Assembly: GCA_944990035.1 (NCBI GenBank)
Contig: CALYLX010000155.1
Coordinates: 310,001 to 374,000 of the forward strand
DNA from: Clitopilus passeckerianus
Taxonomy: Eukaryota > Basidiomycota > Agaricomycetes > Agaricales > Entolomataceae
Reading direction: 5' to 3'
Length of the DNA stretch: 64,000 nt
Shown: positions 49,997 to 64,000 of the stretch, piece by piece
How the letters are laid out: every line of letters begins with the position of its first letter
Numbering within the stretch: the stretch's first letter is position 1
Notes under the pieces: generated by a model
Told to the model about the DNA's origin: nothing
What the model saw: the letters and a program-made list of their open reading frames with translations, nothing else
Database searches by the model: none
Position numbers and translations under genes: made by a program

Positions 49997-50976
49997 TTAG
50001 TTGCCGGTCCAGACAGCTGCAAAGAAAAAGCATCAGCCTCAATCAAGGAGGCAGTAATAGGGATAGAAACATACCAGGTCCGGGAACCTTGTAAGTGTAA
50101 GTGTTGGCAGCATCGGCACTGTAGATGTTGATGTTGATGCTGGGGTCGCTCTGCGAGTATCCTCCGGGCAACTTAATGGTAGACCCAGAGCCTGGGACCT
50201 TTCCGCCTCCTCCAGTAACCTTCAGTTGCGCGCACTCCGGATAGAATTGGGGTGTGTTGGCCTGGTGCAATGCCAACAGCTCGTGGCGGATTAGGTACTC
50301 TCCGTCGGCGAGTGCCTTGGGGACGGTCGCAGAATATTGGAGGGTATTAAGGACCTGTCCAGTTCCCCAGGAGCCCGAGGGAAGGTTGCCGGAGATGAGA
50401 CCGGTTTCAGCGATCTTAAACCAGTCGAGGGAGTTGCTGTTGGCGGAAGAGCAGGAGCCCGGGCATTTAGCCATGTAGACCATGACGGGACCTTGGGCGT
50501 GAGTCCATTGACTAGAGATTTTGAAGAGGTGGTGAGTACAAAGGAAGAGAAGTGGGAGAGAACGCAGAAGACGAACCTCCACTTGGCGACGATGGTTGTT
50601 CCGGCAGTGACAGTAGCACTGAGTTGGGAGCCAGATGCTTGACCGTTGTTGTTGCAACTAATCGAAGAGGAGGTGGCAGATAGGATTCTTTACAGGACGG
50701 ACGACATTAGTACGATTTTGTATATCCCCTCGACGTAGTTAGGAACTTACGGATCGTAAGTGCTGTAAGGGCGCTCGATGGAGGACTGGCCGCTGGGGCT
50801 ATTGTATGGTTGCCATCCTGCGTAGGTAGTGCCTACCCAAAGATTCAGTGGTTAGCTCCGTTACATATGAAGGCAGGGGAAACGACTTTACCTCCAATAA
50901 CGTACGAGGTAACACCACCGTGTGCTGCAACAGAGGCAACGAAGAAAGGAGCAAGGGCAACCAACTTGGCAAACAT
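49997..50976 (-). CDS. AA9 lytic polysaccharide monooxygenase
   Basis: Secreted copper enzyme that cleaves cellulose (or related glucans) by oxidation. Five exons (50976-50892, 50832-50751, 50687-50577, 50511-50075, 50016-49997) sum to 735 nt, 244 aa, in phase. The signal peptide ends SVAA and the mature protein begins HGGV, giving the N-terminal His of the copper brace. The second brace His is in QWTHAQGPV. The family motif continues with EYLIRHELLALHQA and the axial Tyr in QFYPECAQL. There is no CBM1 and no GPI-like tail; the protein ends AVWTGN. A TATA box lies 60 nt upstream. Intact. Confidence 0.92.
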
Positions 50977-51032
50977 CCTGAACGAAGAAACTTGTTAAAG
51001 TCAAGTTACCGTCCATTCTTCTCGATTGTACA

Positions 51033-51039
51033 TTTTATA
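51033..51039 (-). promoter_or_regulatory. TATA box of the AA9 gene
   Basis: TATAAAA on the minus strand about 60 nt before the LPMO ATG. Confidence 0.5.
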
Positions 51040-51857
51040 CTCACCTCACACAAACCAGCTGATCTCTCAACAATGACACAGTGCTGTGTTCACCCTTGGA
51101 CGAGATCTACTTCGGAGCAAAAAGGACGCAACGAGTGCGTAATGCCTGCCAGCGGGACAATTTTCGGGCACATACTCCCGCCCAGGAGGCCCTCCTTTCC
51201 GAGGTTTCGATACCCCAGGATCCGGAAGGCGAATTCAGAAGCCCCCTTCGACATTCAATCTCTTGGCATTCATACCCTGACATCGCCTCTCCCCTCTATT
51301 ATCTTCTCCGCCTTGCCCAAATCGAGCCTATCACTGTGTCAGAACAGATGGAAATCATACAATCATGGAGGGGGATTTACCGAAGTACAGCAATGCCAAG
51401 AGATTTGTCGCGTTGCCCTTTCAATGTAGGTATGGAACTGAAGCGCAGAGAACGCTTGGATGTCATGAAATGACACAGGGTGCACTGGTTGTGAGTGCAA
51501 TCGATCAGCTCCCGTGACAGAGTCTATTTTCCGAGTTCTGGCCGGCGCGGGAGCGCTCGATGAGGTGAGGCAATTATTTTCCTCGAGGCTCGGTACGAAT
51601 CTGGGGAGAGGTGGAGAGTTGTTGCCGTGGCTACCGAGTGAGCTGGTGGGACGCGGAAAAAACGATGGGATACAACCAGAGGTCAAGCTGCAAGACCAGA
51701 GAGCGAATCCCCGAGGTGAGAGGCGGCCTTCTTGAGTGACTTGAGCCACCGCAGAATTTAGACGGGTCCGATAGGATAGAAGGCAAACGAAAGATCTATT
51801 GGTTGCTAAGACGCTGAACATGTGTCAAGAAAATATGCCAGAAAGACGTAGAAATCT
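51040..51857. other. intergenic, no gene recognised
   Basis: Remaining LPMO upstream region and 3' side of the PLP-protein gene. Open frames here are not supported by any family. Confidence 0.4.
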
Positions 51858-54793
<2,936 letters not shown>

Positions 54794-55511
54794 TTAGGCC
54801 CTTGCACCTCCGAATCTTCGTGCATCAATGTAGAGATGCCCGTGAGCCTCGAATCGAGCATGTATGCTGCCCATATCGACGTCCCGGGGAGGGAAGTTGA
54901 TGTGCCACTCGTAATGACCTGTTGAACATCGTCGTCATCACCAATGCCCGGGAGGCTTGATAACCACGGGAATACGCACAATCGTTCTCCATACTCCATG
55001 CTCCTGCTGTTACCCTCAGACGATCCCCTCTGTTCGCAGATATGCTAATCATCTCCGGCTGGATTGTCGTCGGCAGATGTACGTGAAACGTGTGTTTTTG
55101 TGGTGACGACAGGACGTCCATCACTGGCTGTTGAGGCACCGCAGGGCGGGCTTGAGCTCGGTGCGCAGTGACTATCTGCGGTCGTGGGTCTGGTATGCTT
55201 GACTGCCTGCTCGACTGTCGGCCAGTCGTCAGTGTCAGAGCCGGTGGTGGCGGGAAGAACGATGCGAATCGATTAAGCATCTCTTGATCTCCAGTGGTGG
55301 GATACTGATGATCCTGCCCTGCTTTAGGTGTTGGTGAAGCTCTGGTGGGCGGCGCAGATAAAGAAGGTGCCCCACCCAACGGTGTTATTGGTATGCTCGA
55401 GAAACTTGCTGCTGGCGTGGAAAAATATGAGGCAGTCTCGGTGGCGGGAGTTTGATTCCTTTTGGCCATTGGGCTGCGAGGATCGGAGCTTGGGACGGAA
55501 GTGTGTGGCAT
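54794..55511 (-). CDS. Hsp20/alpha-crystallin-like domain protein
   Basis: Two exons (55511-54980, 54918-54794), 657 nt, 218 aa, joined at GAT T|GT in phase. The first 130 residues are a low-complexity Ser/Pro/Thr region (AASFSSIPITPLGGAPSLSA). The C-terminal part resembles a small heat-shock fold: HTFHVHLPTTIQPEMISISA, GDRLRVTAGAWS, then after the intron EWHINFPPRDVDMGSIHARF and LYIDARR. The usual C-terminal IxI anchor is not visible, so it may not form normal oligomers. The family call rests on pattern only. Confidence 0.65.
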
Positions 55512-56891
55512 TCTTTGGGTGTTCGGACGATTTACCCAGAATTCTGTGGAGAAAACGTTTGAAATATTGCTCCAACTCGGTTGAGTGGCCTCGCTGTTAT
55601 ATTGGAGCGGGCCACGCAGAAGGTGTACCAGAATAACCCTGCAGGCGAAAACGTGGGTGCTTGAGTGCCATAGGTTAAATGAGGGCCTTTGAAGAGACGT
55701 ACCGTTCAGGCCGAATAAGTGTTAAATATTAAAACTGCAAAGTTGGAGCGTTGTTGCCGCAACAATAGATCCGCCTGAACTGGGCGTTGTGCTGTTGAGT
55801 CCGCGGTTCGTCGCCCTCAGTGATCAACCTGACTATGGCCGTCGTTGAAAAGGAAGCTTATTAGTTGATCATCAACCTTTGGAAGCCGCCGCCGTGAATG
55901 TGGAGTAGCAGATGACAGGGAGGCTTCAATGCCTCGTTGCTGGAAAAACACTGGAAGGCGGCAAGGGGAAAGGAACATACCATGACACGACTAATGGCCT
56001 AGGCCGTGCCAGGCCATCATTCGGCTAAAACGGCCCGTCAATCGCTTCGGCTTATAACCCACGACTTTGCCTCTTCCACTGGTAAAACTCCCCAATGGTT
56101 TCAATCCAATTGCTACTACCATCTTATCGCCTATAAACTCCCAAACGTCATATTGAACATCATCCTTTGGCTGTACAGCACCACTCTTTGAGCTGATCTG
56201 AAACAAGTAGGCTACCTTGACAGTCTTCAAATTCATCTCCCAGTGTAATGAGAGGTATATCATACGATAATGCAAACCGGACATACCTACCAGCCGATTA
56301 TAGGCCCCCAGATGAAGAAACTATATGTCAGAGCGTGTCGTATTCTGTCAATGCAAGGAGAGCCGCGTGCTTCAATTTTCCGAGGAGTGCCTGACTCTTC
56401 ATGTACCCTCATAACGTCGTCATGTTCTCAAGTTCTTTCACCAGAATCCTCCTACTCAAACAGCTCAGGTGAACGCTGTATATACACGCTGATGCAATTC
56501 AAATCGATTGCTTGCCATGTTGCCAGATATGACTGCTGATGTTCTCTTCGTTATCATATCAATCTAAACCTCCAGCCTGAGCTTTTTCCAAGAAGCTGGA
56601 AGCATCCGCCTCATTGCTCTGCCATGATATGTCGCTCAGAATGCGGCATATCACCTTTCTAGGAAATCTGGGGAAACTAAAATATTAGGCGGAGATCGGA
56701 TCGGCTTTCCGACAGATTTTCACTAAGGCCTCTCACTTGACTGACTCGTGCTTTCATCTCAAGCGAGTCAAACAGATTATCGCGTCGACTACTCGGGTTC
56801 TTATCAATTAGTATTTCTTTCGCTTTCGCGACTGCCCGCAGATCTGCGAAGGAAACAACAGATACCATTCTCAATATCCCATCTATCTATC
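55512..56891. promoter_or_regulatory. divergent intergenic region
   Basis: Between the starts of the Hsp20-like gene and the aminotransferase gene. A minus frame at 55991-56284 (97 codons) is possible but I see no family. Confidence 0.35.
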
Positions 56892-59030
56892 ATGCCGGAA
56901 ACTAAAGCGCTCCCCGCATCCTATTACACCCAATTTCTCTCGGAACTTGCCAAAAATCGCAAACCAAGCCCAAGTGAGCATTTCATCGCTACCAATTCCG
57001 TCCCACTCCAACCAATTCAGGTCGTCTGATACCCTTCTTCTCCACCAGTCCGAAGTCTTTTCCCTCTCGAGCAAACCCCTGGCCTAATTTCCCTCTTGGC
57101 CGGCAAACCGAACCCAACGACATTCCCGTTTAAATCTTTCACGTTCACCGCTGAGTCGCCGTTCGACAAATCTGAAATTTCTCTGAAACTTGACGACAAG
57201 GACCTTGCCGAAGGCTTGCAATATGGCGCCACGGCCGGTCTGGAGCAGCTGAGGCAGTGGATCTATGGTCTACAAGAGTTCTCTCATGGGCGAAAGCAAG
57301 ATGAAGGCAGCTGGTCTGTCTCAATCGGAAGTGGATCCCAGGATTTGATTTATAAGGTACGCTGACTCCATACGCCGCCTAATTTCGCTTTCATTCATTT
57401 CTATTCCGAACCCCGATGGTTTAGGCCGTCCAAGCTCTTCTCAATCCAGGAGATTCGATCTTGGTGGAATCTCCCGTCTACGCGTAAGTTCACCTTTCAT
57501 ATTTCCTCTATTCGCCGCTCCGGCCACCAAACTTCAGACCAGCTAACGGAGAACTCCAGAGGCGTAATCCCCATATTCCAAAATCTAAACAGTGAACAAA
57601 TCGGTGAGCTCCGAACTATGCTGGTTCCTGATCTCATCTTTCCGCTCTTGTTCTTTTATTTTGCGCTAACCTAACAATTCGTCATCCTCCGTCGGAACGG
57701 AGCAGAAGTAGAAACGGACGCTCATGGGATCCGCTCCGACTCCTTACGCTCCATTCTGGTGAATTGGCCGTCTGACAAGCCGAAGCCACGCGTTTTGTAC
57801 ACCGTTCCTGTACGTCAGGTCCCTGTCCCCTGATAACCAATTGGTACTCATTCAGGAATCTCCCTCTTCGTATACAGTATGGCTGCAACCCAACTGGAAT
57901 GACAGCGATTCTAGAAAGGCGAAAGGAGGTTCTCGCTTTAGCGCAAGAGCACGAGTTCCTCATCCTCGAAGGTTAGTCCAGGTCAACCTATCGTTTAATC
58001 CCTATCTTCCATTTCGATTGCCCTCCTATCTCGTAACTCACCGTCCACACCGGCTCTCCACCTCCTGACTTTAATTAACGGACACAAACTGACTGCGTTG
58101 GGCCTGAATTAGATGATCCCTATTATTACCTCTACTACGGCGATCACGCCCGGTACCCCTCTTATTTCTCCCTTGAGCTAGAAGAGGAGGTCACCGGGAG
58201 AGTACTGCGATTTGATAGCATTTCCAAGATTCTCTCCGCTGGTATCCGCATCGGTTTTGCTTCAGGGCCCAAACCTCTCCTCGCTGCAATTGACGCTCAT
58301 GTAAGTGCCGTTTCTTGTCTTCCATTTTAGATCACACCTTCACCCCCTAAATGAGGGGTAGTACCCTTTATTATTTCTTATCGCTTCAAATCAATCCACC
58401 GGATTGAGGGAGATGTCCCCTTTGATACGATTCTGACATTATATCGATTAATCATTCCCCGGATCTCGAATTTATCTATGGCCTTAACCCCGCATTGACT
58501 CACCACTCTCGGCTTTGCATTCCTTGTAGACGGCGACATCTAATCTCCAGACGCCTACATTGACCCAGGCGATAGTGTACAAGCTCCTAAATTCTTGGGG
58601 TTACGAAGGGTTCCAGAAGCACACCGAAGCAGTTTCAGCGCTCTACCGGGAGAAGCGAGACGTCTTCCAGAAGGCGATGCTAAAGCACCTTGATGGTCTG
58701 GCGGAATGGACGCCTCCTGAAGCCGGAATGTTCTTCTGGTGAGCTGCTTAATTTATGCGTTACTCCTGAGTCTATAATCTTTGGACCAGGTTCAAACTCA
58801 AGCTTAGCGACAATTTGGCTGAGGAGGGTGATTCTGCCGCCGTAATTAGAACCGAGGCTCTCGGGAGGGGTGTCTTGGCGCTCCCAGGAACTGTATTCTT
58901 GCCAAACGGACGAAAGACTGCCTACGTCCGCGCGTCTTTCAGTCTACTTGGTGAGCAGGACGTCGATGAAGCTGTGAGGAGGCTCAGAGAGGCTATTTTG
59001 GATGCGCGAAAGACGGAAATGACGACATGA
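56892..59030 (+). CDS. aromatic/kynurenine-type aminotransferase, class I
   Basis: PLP enzyme of the ARO8/AADAT group, which transaminates aromatic amino acids, kynurenine or 2-aminoadipate. About 440 aa from nine or so exons. Order of blocks: LISLLAGKPNP, YGATAGLEQLRQW, GSGSQDLIYK, NPGDSILVESPVYAG, GCNPTGMTAILERRK, LILEDDPYYYLYYGD, then FDSISKILSAGIRIGF with the PLP lysine, TATSNLQTPTLTQA, WTPPEAGMFFWFKL, LPGTVFLPNG and YVRASFSL. The Arg of RASFSL is the usual carboxylate ligand. All introns I checked (for example 56970-57049, G|AA at 57704 and the HT junction near 58530) restore the frame. Intact. Substrate cannot be told from sequence. Confidence 0.9.
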
Positions 59031-61654
59031 CCTCATCATTTTACAATGATCTACTGAGCAAATGGCGATCCCGTCGTTTCGTGGTACAAATACGGAAATC
59101 TCGACTGAATGAAGTGTGGTGAAACCCGAACGCAGTCGACATAAACACCTGATAAGGATTTTCCTGTTGATATGGAACACTTCAGAAAAATCACAGGAAT
59201 CTTTTCCTGGAGTTCCCCGACCATACCGAGTCACTTCTGATACATGAAAAACATACGGCGTGCATTTCTCTTGGGGTCGATATTTCTGATTTCTTGCGGA
59301 TCGTCAACCTCGACCCAGTTTCCGCTCGTTCCGATCCATTCACACATTACTTTCTCTACTCAGGCCTGGCGGCAAATTCTCGTGCCGATGAATCAGACGA
59401 TTGTCCAGGCTGGACTGAGTCACTAACCTCACGACATGTTCCATATTTCACCGAATTTTATTCTGCCAGACCACGACGCGGCGCAAGGTCAATGTGATCG
59501 AAATTTTTGACCCAAGGAGATCTCTATTTGGTGCGTAAATCCCGATGATCACTGTCATCTGCCGCCATCATTGACCAACTTTGGTCCAACGACAGTTCTG
59601 TGCAGGTCACTATTTACCAGCTTGTTTCAGCTCAAACGAACATAACATATGACTCCCTCTTCACCACCGGCTATTCGAAGAGGCCGTTCAAAACACATCT
59701 CATAATGTCGTATCGACCCTCCATTGCTCCAGGCTCAGGGTTGCCTACGTTCTTAACAATGTCGTAGTCTCCTGAGCACGACGGATGCCAGTGGGAGGTA
59801 GCAATCCAACATCTGTCATGCCCCTGACGTATTTGCATATGCTCCCGACTATTTTCACTCGCTGCCATTCCACGGATTCTCGGCTTGACCACGCTACCTC
59901 ACTTCGAGGGTACGACAAATTATGCTCAAACATCGGTAAGGTTTCTGCCTGTCGTCACCAAGATTGCACTCTTACGTTGCCCCTGCGCCAGGTCCATATG
60001 CATTCAAGCCAGTCAATGCGCTCTGTGGATCAGAACCATGCTTTGAAACTATTGAATCATCACCGGTCCACTCCAACCCGACTTTCCTTGGGAAAGTTGC
60101 CATATATCGGGAGTCTATTCTCTCATCTATCTCAGAAGTGGCCACAAGCTCGTTCCTATCGATTCGGAAACCCGACGTTGCCTCCTCTCCTTCTATCGAA
60201 TCACCTCCAAATTCAATTGTCTTTGTACTTTCTGTACCCAACACGGTCCGCCTGCTGATCAGATAGCGAACAAGCATCGCACACTCAGGCTCTACGGCCT
60301 CCTGAAAAGTAGCCATCCACCACTCACAGGTGACGATGCACATGCTCCGCATCGTCACCTCTGATTAGCGTATAGATTCTGGCGATTCTCCTTCCGGAAT
60401 TTGAAGCGCACTGGTGTGGACACACCCAGAAAAGTGAGCTCGTTTCATTGGCGCGCAGGAGGCTAATACTTTGTCCAGCGGATGCTGTTCCGTATCCATC
60501 CAACGCCTGTCCGCTTGACGCCACGTTCTCGGGGAATCCGATCTCACTTGTTTTTCTCAGTAAACCTATTGTCGATTATCCTCGGGGTTTAAGCGTTGAA
60601 ATCCCAAACGTCAAACACTAAACTGAGCCTTCATGTCGTCTGGAAGCCGGTTTGCTTTACTGTTTGTGTGCTGTGCTGAACCCACACCAGCACTTGCCGT
60701 TTTGATCAGAAATTCCATATTTCCGGTCAATTTTCAAGTTGCAGCCACCTCCTACCTCGTATGCTTTCCAAATATCGACTGTAGGCACCATTCTTTCTCC
60801 CCAGTCACTTCACATGACTACGAGCTGCCCTCGGATGTCCGCGAAATCGGTGCCCGTCATCTCTTCCTATTCGCAACCTCCTGGCTTCAATATTCGGCGA
60901 TGTCCTTTCAGGCCACAGAGTTTAACTCTTTTGCGAATAGTATCCCTTTGTCCCCCTCAATAATGTCGGATTAGATAGCATCGGGGATCAGATCGCTCCT
61001 GGAAAAGGGTTCTATTCTCGGGACTCTGTTTATAGGCGCCTTCAGAACGGCCTGGATTCCAGCTTGCCAGCGGGCTGTCACCATTTTAGGCAGTGCATTG
61101 CCACCATCGCCAGACTCTGTACTGCATTACGAACAATGGATGGTTTGCTGCTTAACGCTTGGCTCTCATATTTGATTTTCGTCGTCATTCAAAGTATCAC
61201 CGTCCATTCTCCAACTTCCTCCGATCAGAATAGTTTGGAAAGGTTCCCGCAATTCTGGACAAAAAAAGCTTTTGTACCCTTTGTACCCTTAATATTGCAT
61301 CTTGTCGAACTTCGCCTACAAGGGAAATATCATGCCCTTTCGCGGAACTGACGTTGTGATTCTTGTCTAACTGTTATTGCCTTAAACTGCATATTGCAGT
61401 TTCGGGACTAACATCGGCTGCCTTGCTCTTGCGAGACCGGCCTTCTTAAATCTAGCCGAGGGTCTCTATGTCCGATCGAGGTTGCCGCTTTTGGAGGCAC
61501 TTGTTCCAGCACACACGGGTCGGTTCACGACCTCAAAAGCTAGGGAACTCGGTAAGGTAGTTCTCAGAGGATCTATTCGGACTCTATATTGGGCTGTACC
61601 TCAGAGTAAAGTAACGTAACTACGGGAAATTTTCGCTATTTGGTGGAAACCGAC
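59031..61654. other. 2.6-kb gap without a recognised gene
   Basis: Frames up to 157 codons exist on both strands around 59785-60358, but they overlap antisense to each other and none shows a family. It contains the perfect inverted repeat at 60328-60360. Confidence 0.35.
60328..60360. repeat. perfect 12-bp inverted repeat with 9-nt spacer
   Basis: AGGTGACGATGC (60328-60339) and GCATCGTCACCT (60349-60360) are exact reverse complements separated by ACATGCTCC. Could form a hairpin or bind a dimeric protein. Confidence 0.9.
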
Positions 61655-62433
61655 TTAGAATTTCCACACCTCCAGACTTGACTCCGCGCGTTCGAATGGG
61701 AACTCGCCTCCCCAACGTCGCATGTCTGCTGAACTATCTTCCACCGCTCTCCGGAGATCCTTGACAATGGCGCGTGCATGGTGAAGGTCTGCAACGCGGC
61801 ACGCTTCGATCTCCTCTTTTGAACTCTGTGAACTCGGGTGAGCGTCGCGTCTTTCAAGACCTGTTATGACAGCGCGTCCCACCTGAATAGCTTGGCTGAC
61901 ATCGGCGTCGATAGTGTATAACACGTCTGCCATTTCGCTGTCTTCTAGCCAGCGTAGGCCGACAGATGCTCTCACGATCGCGGTGAGCGCGCTCAAGCTA
62001 GCAAAGCCGAGCCCTGCACCATACAATGATCTCGCTCGACCTAGTGCGTCATACAGGTGTGGTGTTGGTGATGATAGGTTGTCCGAGGATATTGTGAACA
62101 AGTGGTGTGGTTTGATGACCCCTTTGTGGTTAGTTTGACATAGACGCGAGCGGGCGGTCTTGGTAAAAGCCGCAGCGAGGGCTGGTGGGTTTGTGGCGAG
62201 GAGTCCTCTACAGATGGAGCGTAGGCTGAGGGCGACGTTAGTTGGTATGTCATCTTGCTTTCTCGACGCGACTTACTCTTCCACATTCGCGTTAGCGATC
62301 AGGGTGTCGACCATGAGATTACTTGAGGCCGTTATGGTAAGAAGCAAGCTGTTTGGAGGCTAAGGAGGGCTTACACATGACCGAGAGCAGGTCTAGAGTC
62401 TAGGGATCGCGGCATGGCTTCTAAGGCTGGCAT
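61655..62433 (-). CDS. uncharacterised helical protein
   Basis: Three-exon gene: MPALEAMPRSLDSRPALGHV, then NLMVDTLIANANVEE, then a long last exon from about 62230 to the stop at 61655. The product, about 230 aa, has no family I recognise. It is mostly predicted helix, with a glycine/alanine-rich hydrophobic stretch (ARSLYGAGLGFASLSALTAI) and a charged C-terminal half (EEIEACRVADLHHARAIVKD). A TATA box stands about 70 nt upstream. Confidence 0.55.
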
Positions 62434-62502
62434 TGAGTCGTGAGCGAAAAGTCTATGGGTAGGGGTCTTTGCGGAATGAAGCTATTCATGATTCCCGATG
62501 GT

Positions 62503-62509
62503 TTTTATA
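62503..62509 (-). promoter_or_regulatory. TATA box of the helical-protein gene
   Basis: TATAAAA on the minus strand about 70 nt before the ATG at 62433. An upstream ATG at 62489 opens a 22-codon frame that overlaps the main start. Confidence 0.45.
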
Positions 62510-62896
62510 CCCCTCTGTCCAAGAAGCGAATACTATTTTGATCAGGGGTGAGGATGCTTTGGGTATGTCTACAAGTATGGGATCTTCTCTCGGAATCTCT
62601 TCTGTGATCCCCGGCAAACATTTAGCATAGCCGCAATCTTTCGAGAAAAGCGTGATACGACGGATATCCCAGATCCTAGATGTAACTCAGATCTACCACT
62701 CTGGTCGTCAACACCATCCGTTCTCGTAAATGATCTAATGTGACGTGCATGCGGGTCGACTTGAACCTCAATTGTGGCCAAAGCAAATTCGGCACAGGAT
62801 TCGGACCAAATGTGCCTTATGCAAGCAGTGCCTTCTTGTCACAAATTTGGTCAAAATAGGGCAAATCATTTCTGCGACTTCTTATGGGCCTAGCGG

Positions 62897-62904
62897 TATA
62901 AATA
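62897..62904 (+). promoter_or_regulatory. TATA box of the aldo/keto reductase gene
   Basis: TATAAATA about 65-70 nt before the ATG at 62970. Confidence 0.5.
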
Positions 62905-62969
62905 ATGGACGGGTGGCCTTCAATTCTCTACTTCACTTTCCTCGTTCTATCTGCGCCATCGAGCCTGGG

Positions 62970-64000
62970 ATGCACACCGAGTCCAAAATTGAGACGTTTA
63001 GGCTTGGTCCCTTCGTAACCCCTCGTCTCTGGGTCGGTCTATGGCAACTCTCTAGCAATGCTTGGGGGAGCGCTCCTGTGTCGAAAATTCGTCAGGGTAT
63101 GCTACGCCATACAGAGCTCGGATATAAAGCTTTCGGTATTTAGACTTGCCCATTTATCCCTTGTGTCGATGACTGATTTCCCGGGACCCTGCAGACATGG
63201 TGAGTCCGGGACTTATTCACATACTGGTTCCTATTGAAACGAAGCCGCTCGTTGCTGTGTCGACTCCGCCAGGGTAAGCGGACGCTATCTTTGCAACGGC
63301 TTCAATGCTCACAACCTCTATAGCCGACCACTATGGCAGCGCAGAGATCATATTCGTAAGTAAATCGGCGAGGGGACGAATGAGACCCCCTAACTTCGCT
63401 TCCTTCGATTATAGGGCCAGTTTCGAAGCTCCCTATCTCGTCCACAGGACGTAATAGGTGCGACAAAGTGGTGTGTCTTCAAAAGTATGAATCCTACACG
63501 ACCGGCCGTCTTGGCTGCGGTTCAGGAACGTATGAAGCGTATGGGTACTACTTCTGTGGACCTACTACAGGTATGCACTATAAGCCCCACCCTGTCCACC
63601 GCATGTCGCCGACTGAAGTCTCCATTCAGTTTCATTGGCAGGATTACTCCGACAAAAGCTATCTTCTGGCTTTGCAGCATCTCGAGGACCTGAAATCTGA
63701 AGGAATAATTTCGGCTATTGGCCTCTGTAACTTCGACACAATCAGGACCGACGAAATCTGTACTCAGTTGGGCCCAGGCGTCATCGTGTCCAACCAGGTT
63801 CAGGTATGGTGGTTTCTCTGCGTACAGGAATCTTCCTTGCTTTCATTTCGGCTACTGACACTGGGCCATGTGGCTGGACTAGTTCTCAATCATTGACACA
63901 CGACCCCTTCATGGGATGGCTGATGTTTGTGAGAAGCATCATGTCAAATTACTGACGTATGGGACACTTGTCAGTCGATTTATACTTCAAAGTTTTTTAT
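62970..64000 (+). CDS. aldo/keto reductase, 3' end outside the window
   Basis: NAD(P)H-dependent oxidoreductase family. Blocks: VTPRLWVGLWQLSSNAWGSA at the start, LGYKAFD, MADHYGSAEIIFG (the AKR Asp/Tyr region), VIGATKWCVFK (active-site lysine region), VDLLQFHWQDYSD (His), IISAIGLCNFDT, VSNQVQFSIIDTRPLHGMAD and LLTYGTL. Exons alternate with introns of about 50-70 bp. The junction between KAFD and ADHY needs a five-base exon (ACATG at 63194) and is one base out of phase in the form I can see. This may be an error in my model or a lesion. The gene is cut by the window end, so it cannot be called intact. Confidence 0.75.

Noticed and set aside
59785..60358. Overlapping 157- and 128-codon frames on opposite strands
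   Set aside because: No domain, no splice partners, and each is explained by the other strand's composition.

Overview
The window looks like nuclear DNA of an Agaricomycete basidiomycete. Its genes are split by many short introns (mostly about 45-60 bp, GT-AG), including micro-exons of 11-15 nt. It carries families typical of mushroom-forming fungi: a DUF6534 membrane protein, an AA9 lytic polysaccharide monooxygenase, a basidiomycete-type P450, NACHT-ankyrin STAND proteins and a LAMMER kinase. All gene models were made by reading translated segments and joining them at splice sites by eye.

Left part (1-17.5 kb), mostly ordinary single-copy genes: a ubiquitin-like/CPRC-ribbon protein (minus), the ribosome-biogenesis DEAD-box helicase DBP4 (minus, 8 exons, 797 aa), a DUF6534 seven-helix protein (plus, 15 exons, 355 aa), an Adp1-like ABCG transporter with extracytoplasmic cysteine-rich/EGF-like modules (minus), and a secreted serine beta-lactamase-like protein (minus, 609 aa).

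Middle part (18.7-45.9 kb), a rearranged accessory island. A module made of a NACHT-ankyrin gene followed by an ALG12-like mannosyltransferase gene, both on the plus strand, recurs in different states of decay. Copy 1 (19.3-24.8 kb) has an intact 1035-aa NACHT-ankyrin gene and a decayed ALG12. Around 28.8-29.7 kb there is only an ALG12 relic. At 36.6-39.1 kb there is an ankyrin stump plus an ALG12 relic. Copy 4 (41.2-45.7 kb) has a NACHT-ankyrin pseudogene with an open ankyrin array, plus an ALG12 relic. Upstream and downstream flanks are duplicated too. Between these units sit a degenerate P450 (minus), a second ubiquitin-like/CPRC protein and a LAMMER-type kinase. The intact gene has eight 34-residue ankyrin repeats of very high mutual similarity, whose differences concentrate at the hairpin-tip positions. 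In fungi this architecture is linked to non-self recognition and programmed cell death.

Right part (47.6-64 kb) returns to ordinary genes: a multipass membrane protein, an AA9 LPMO, a YggS/PLPBP-type PLP-binding protein, a small Hsp20-domain protein, an aromatic/kynurenine-type aminotransferase, an uncharacterised helical protein and a truncated aldo/keto reductase running off the right end. No rRNA, tRNA, CRISPR or recognisable transposase/reverse transcriptase was found by eye.
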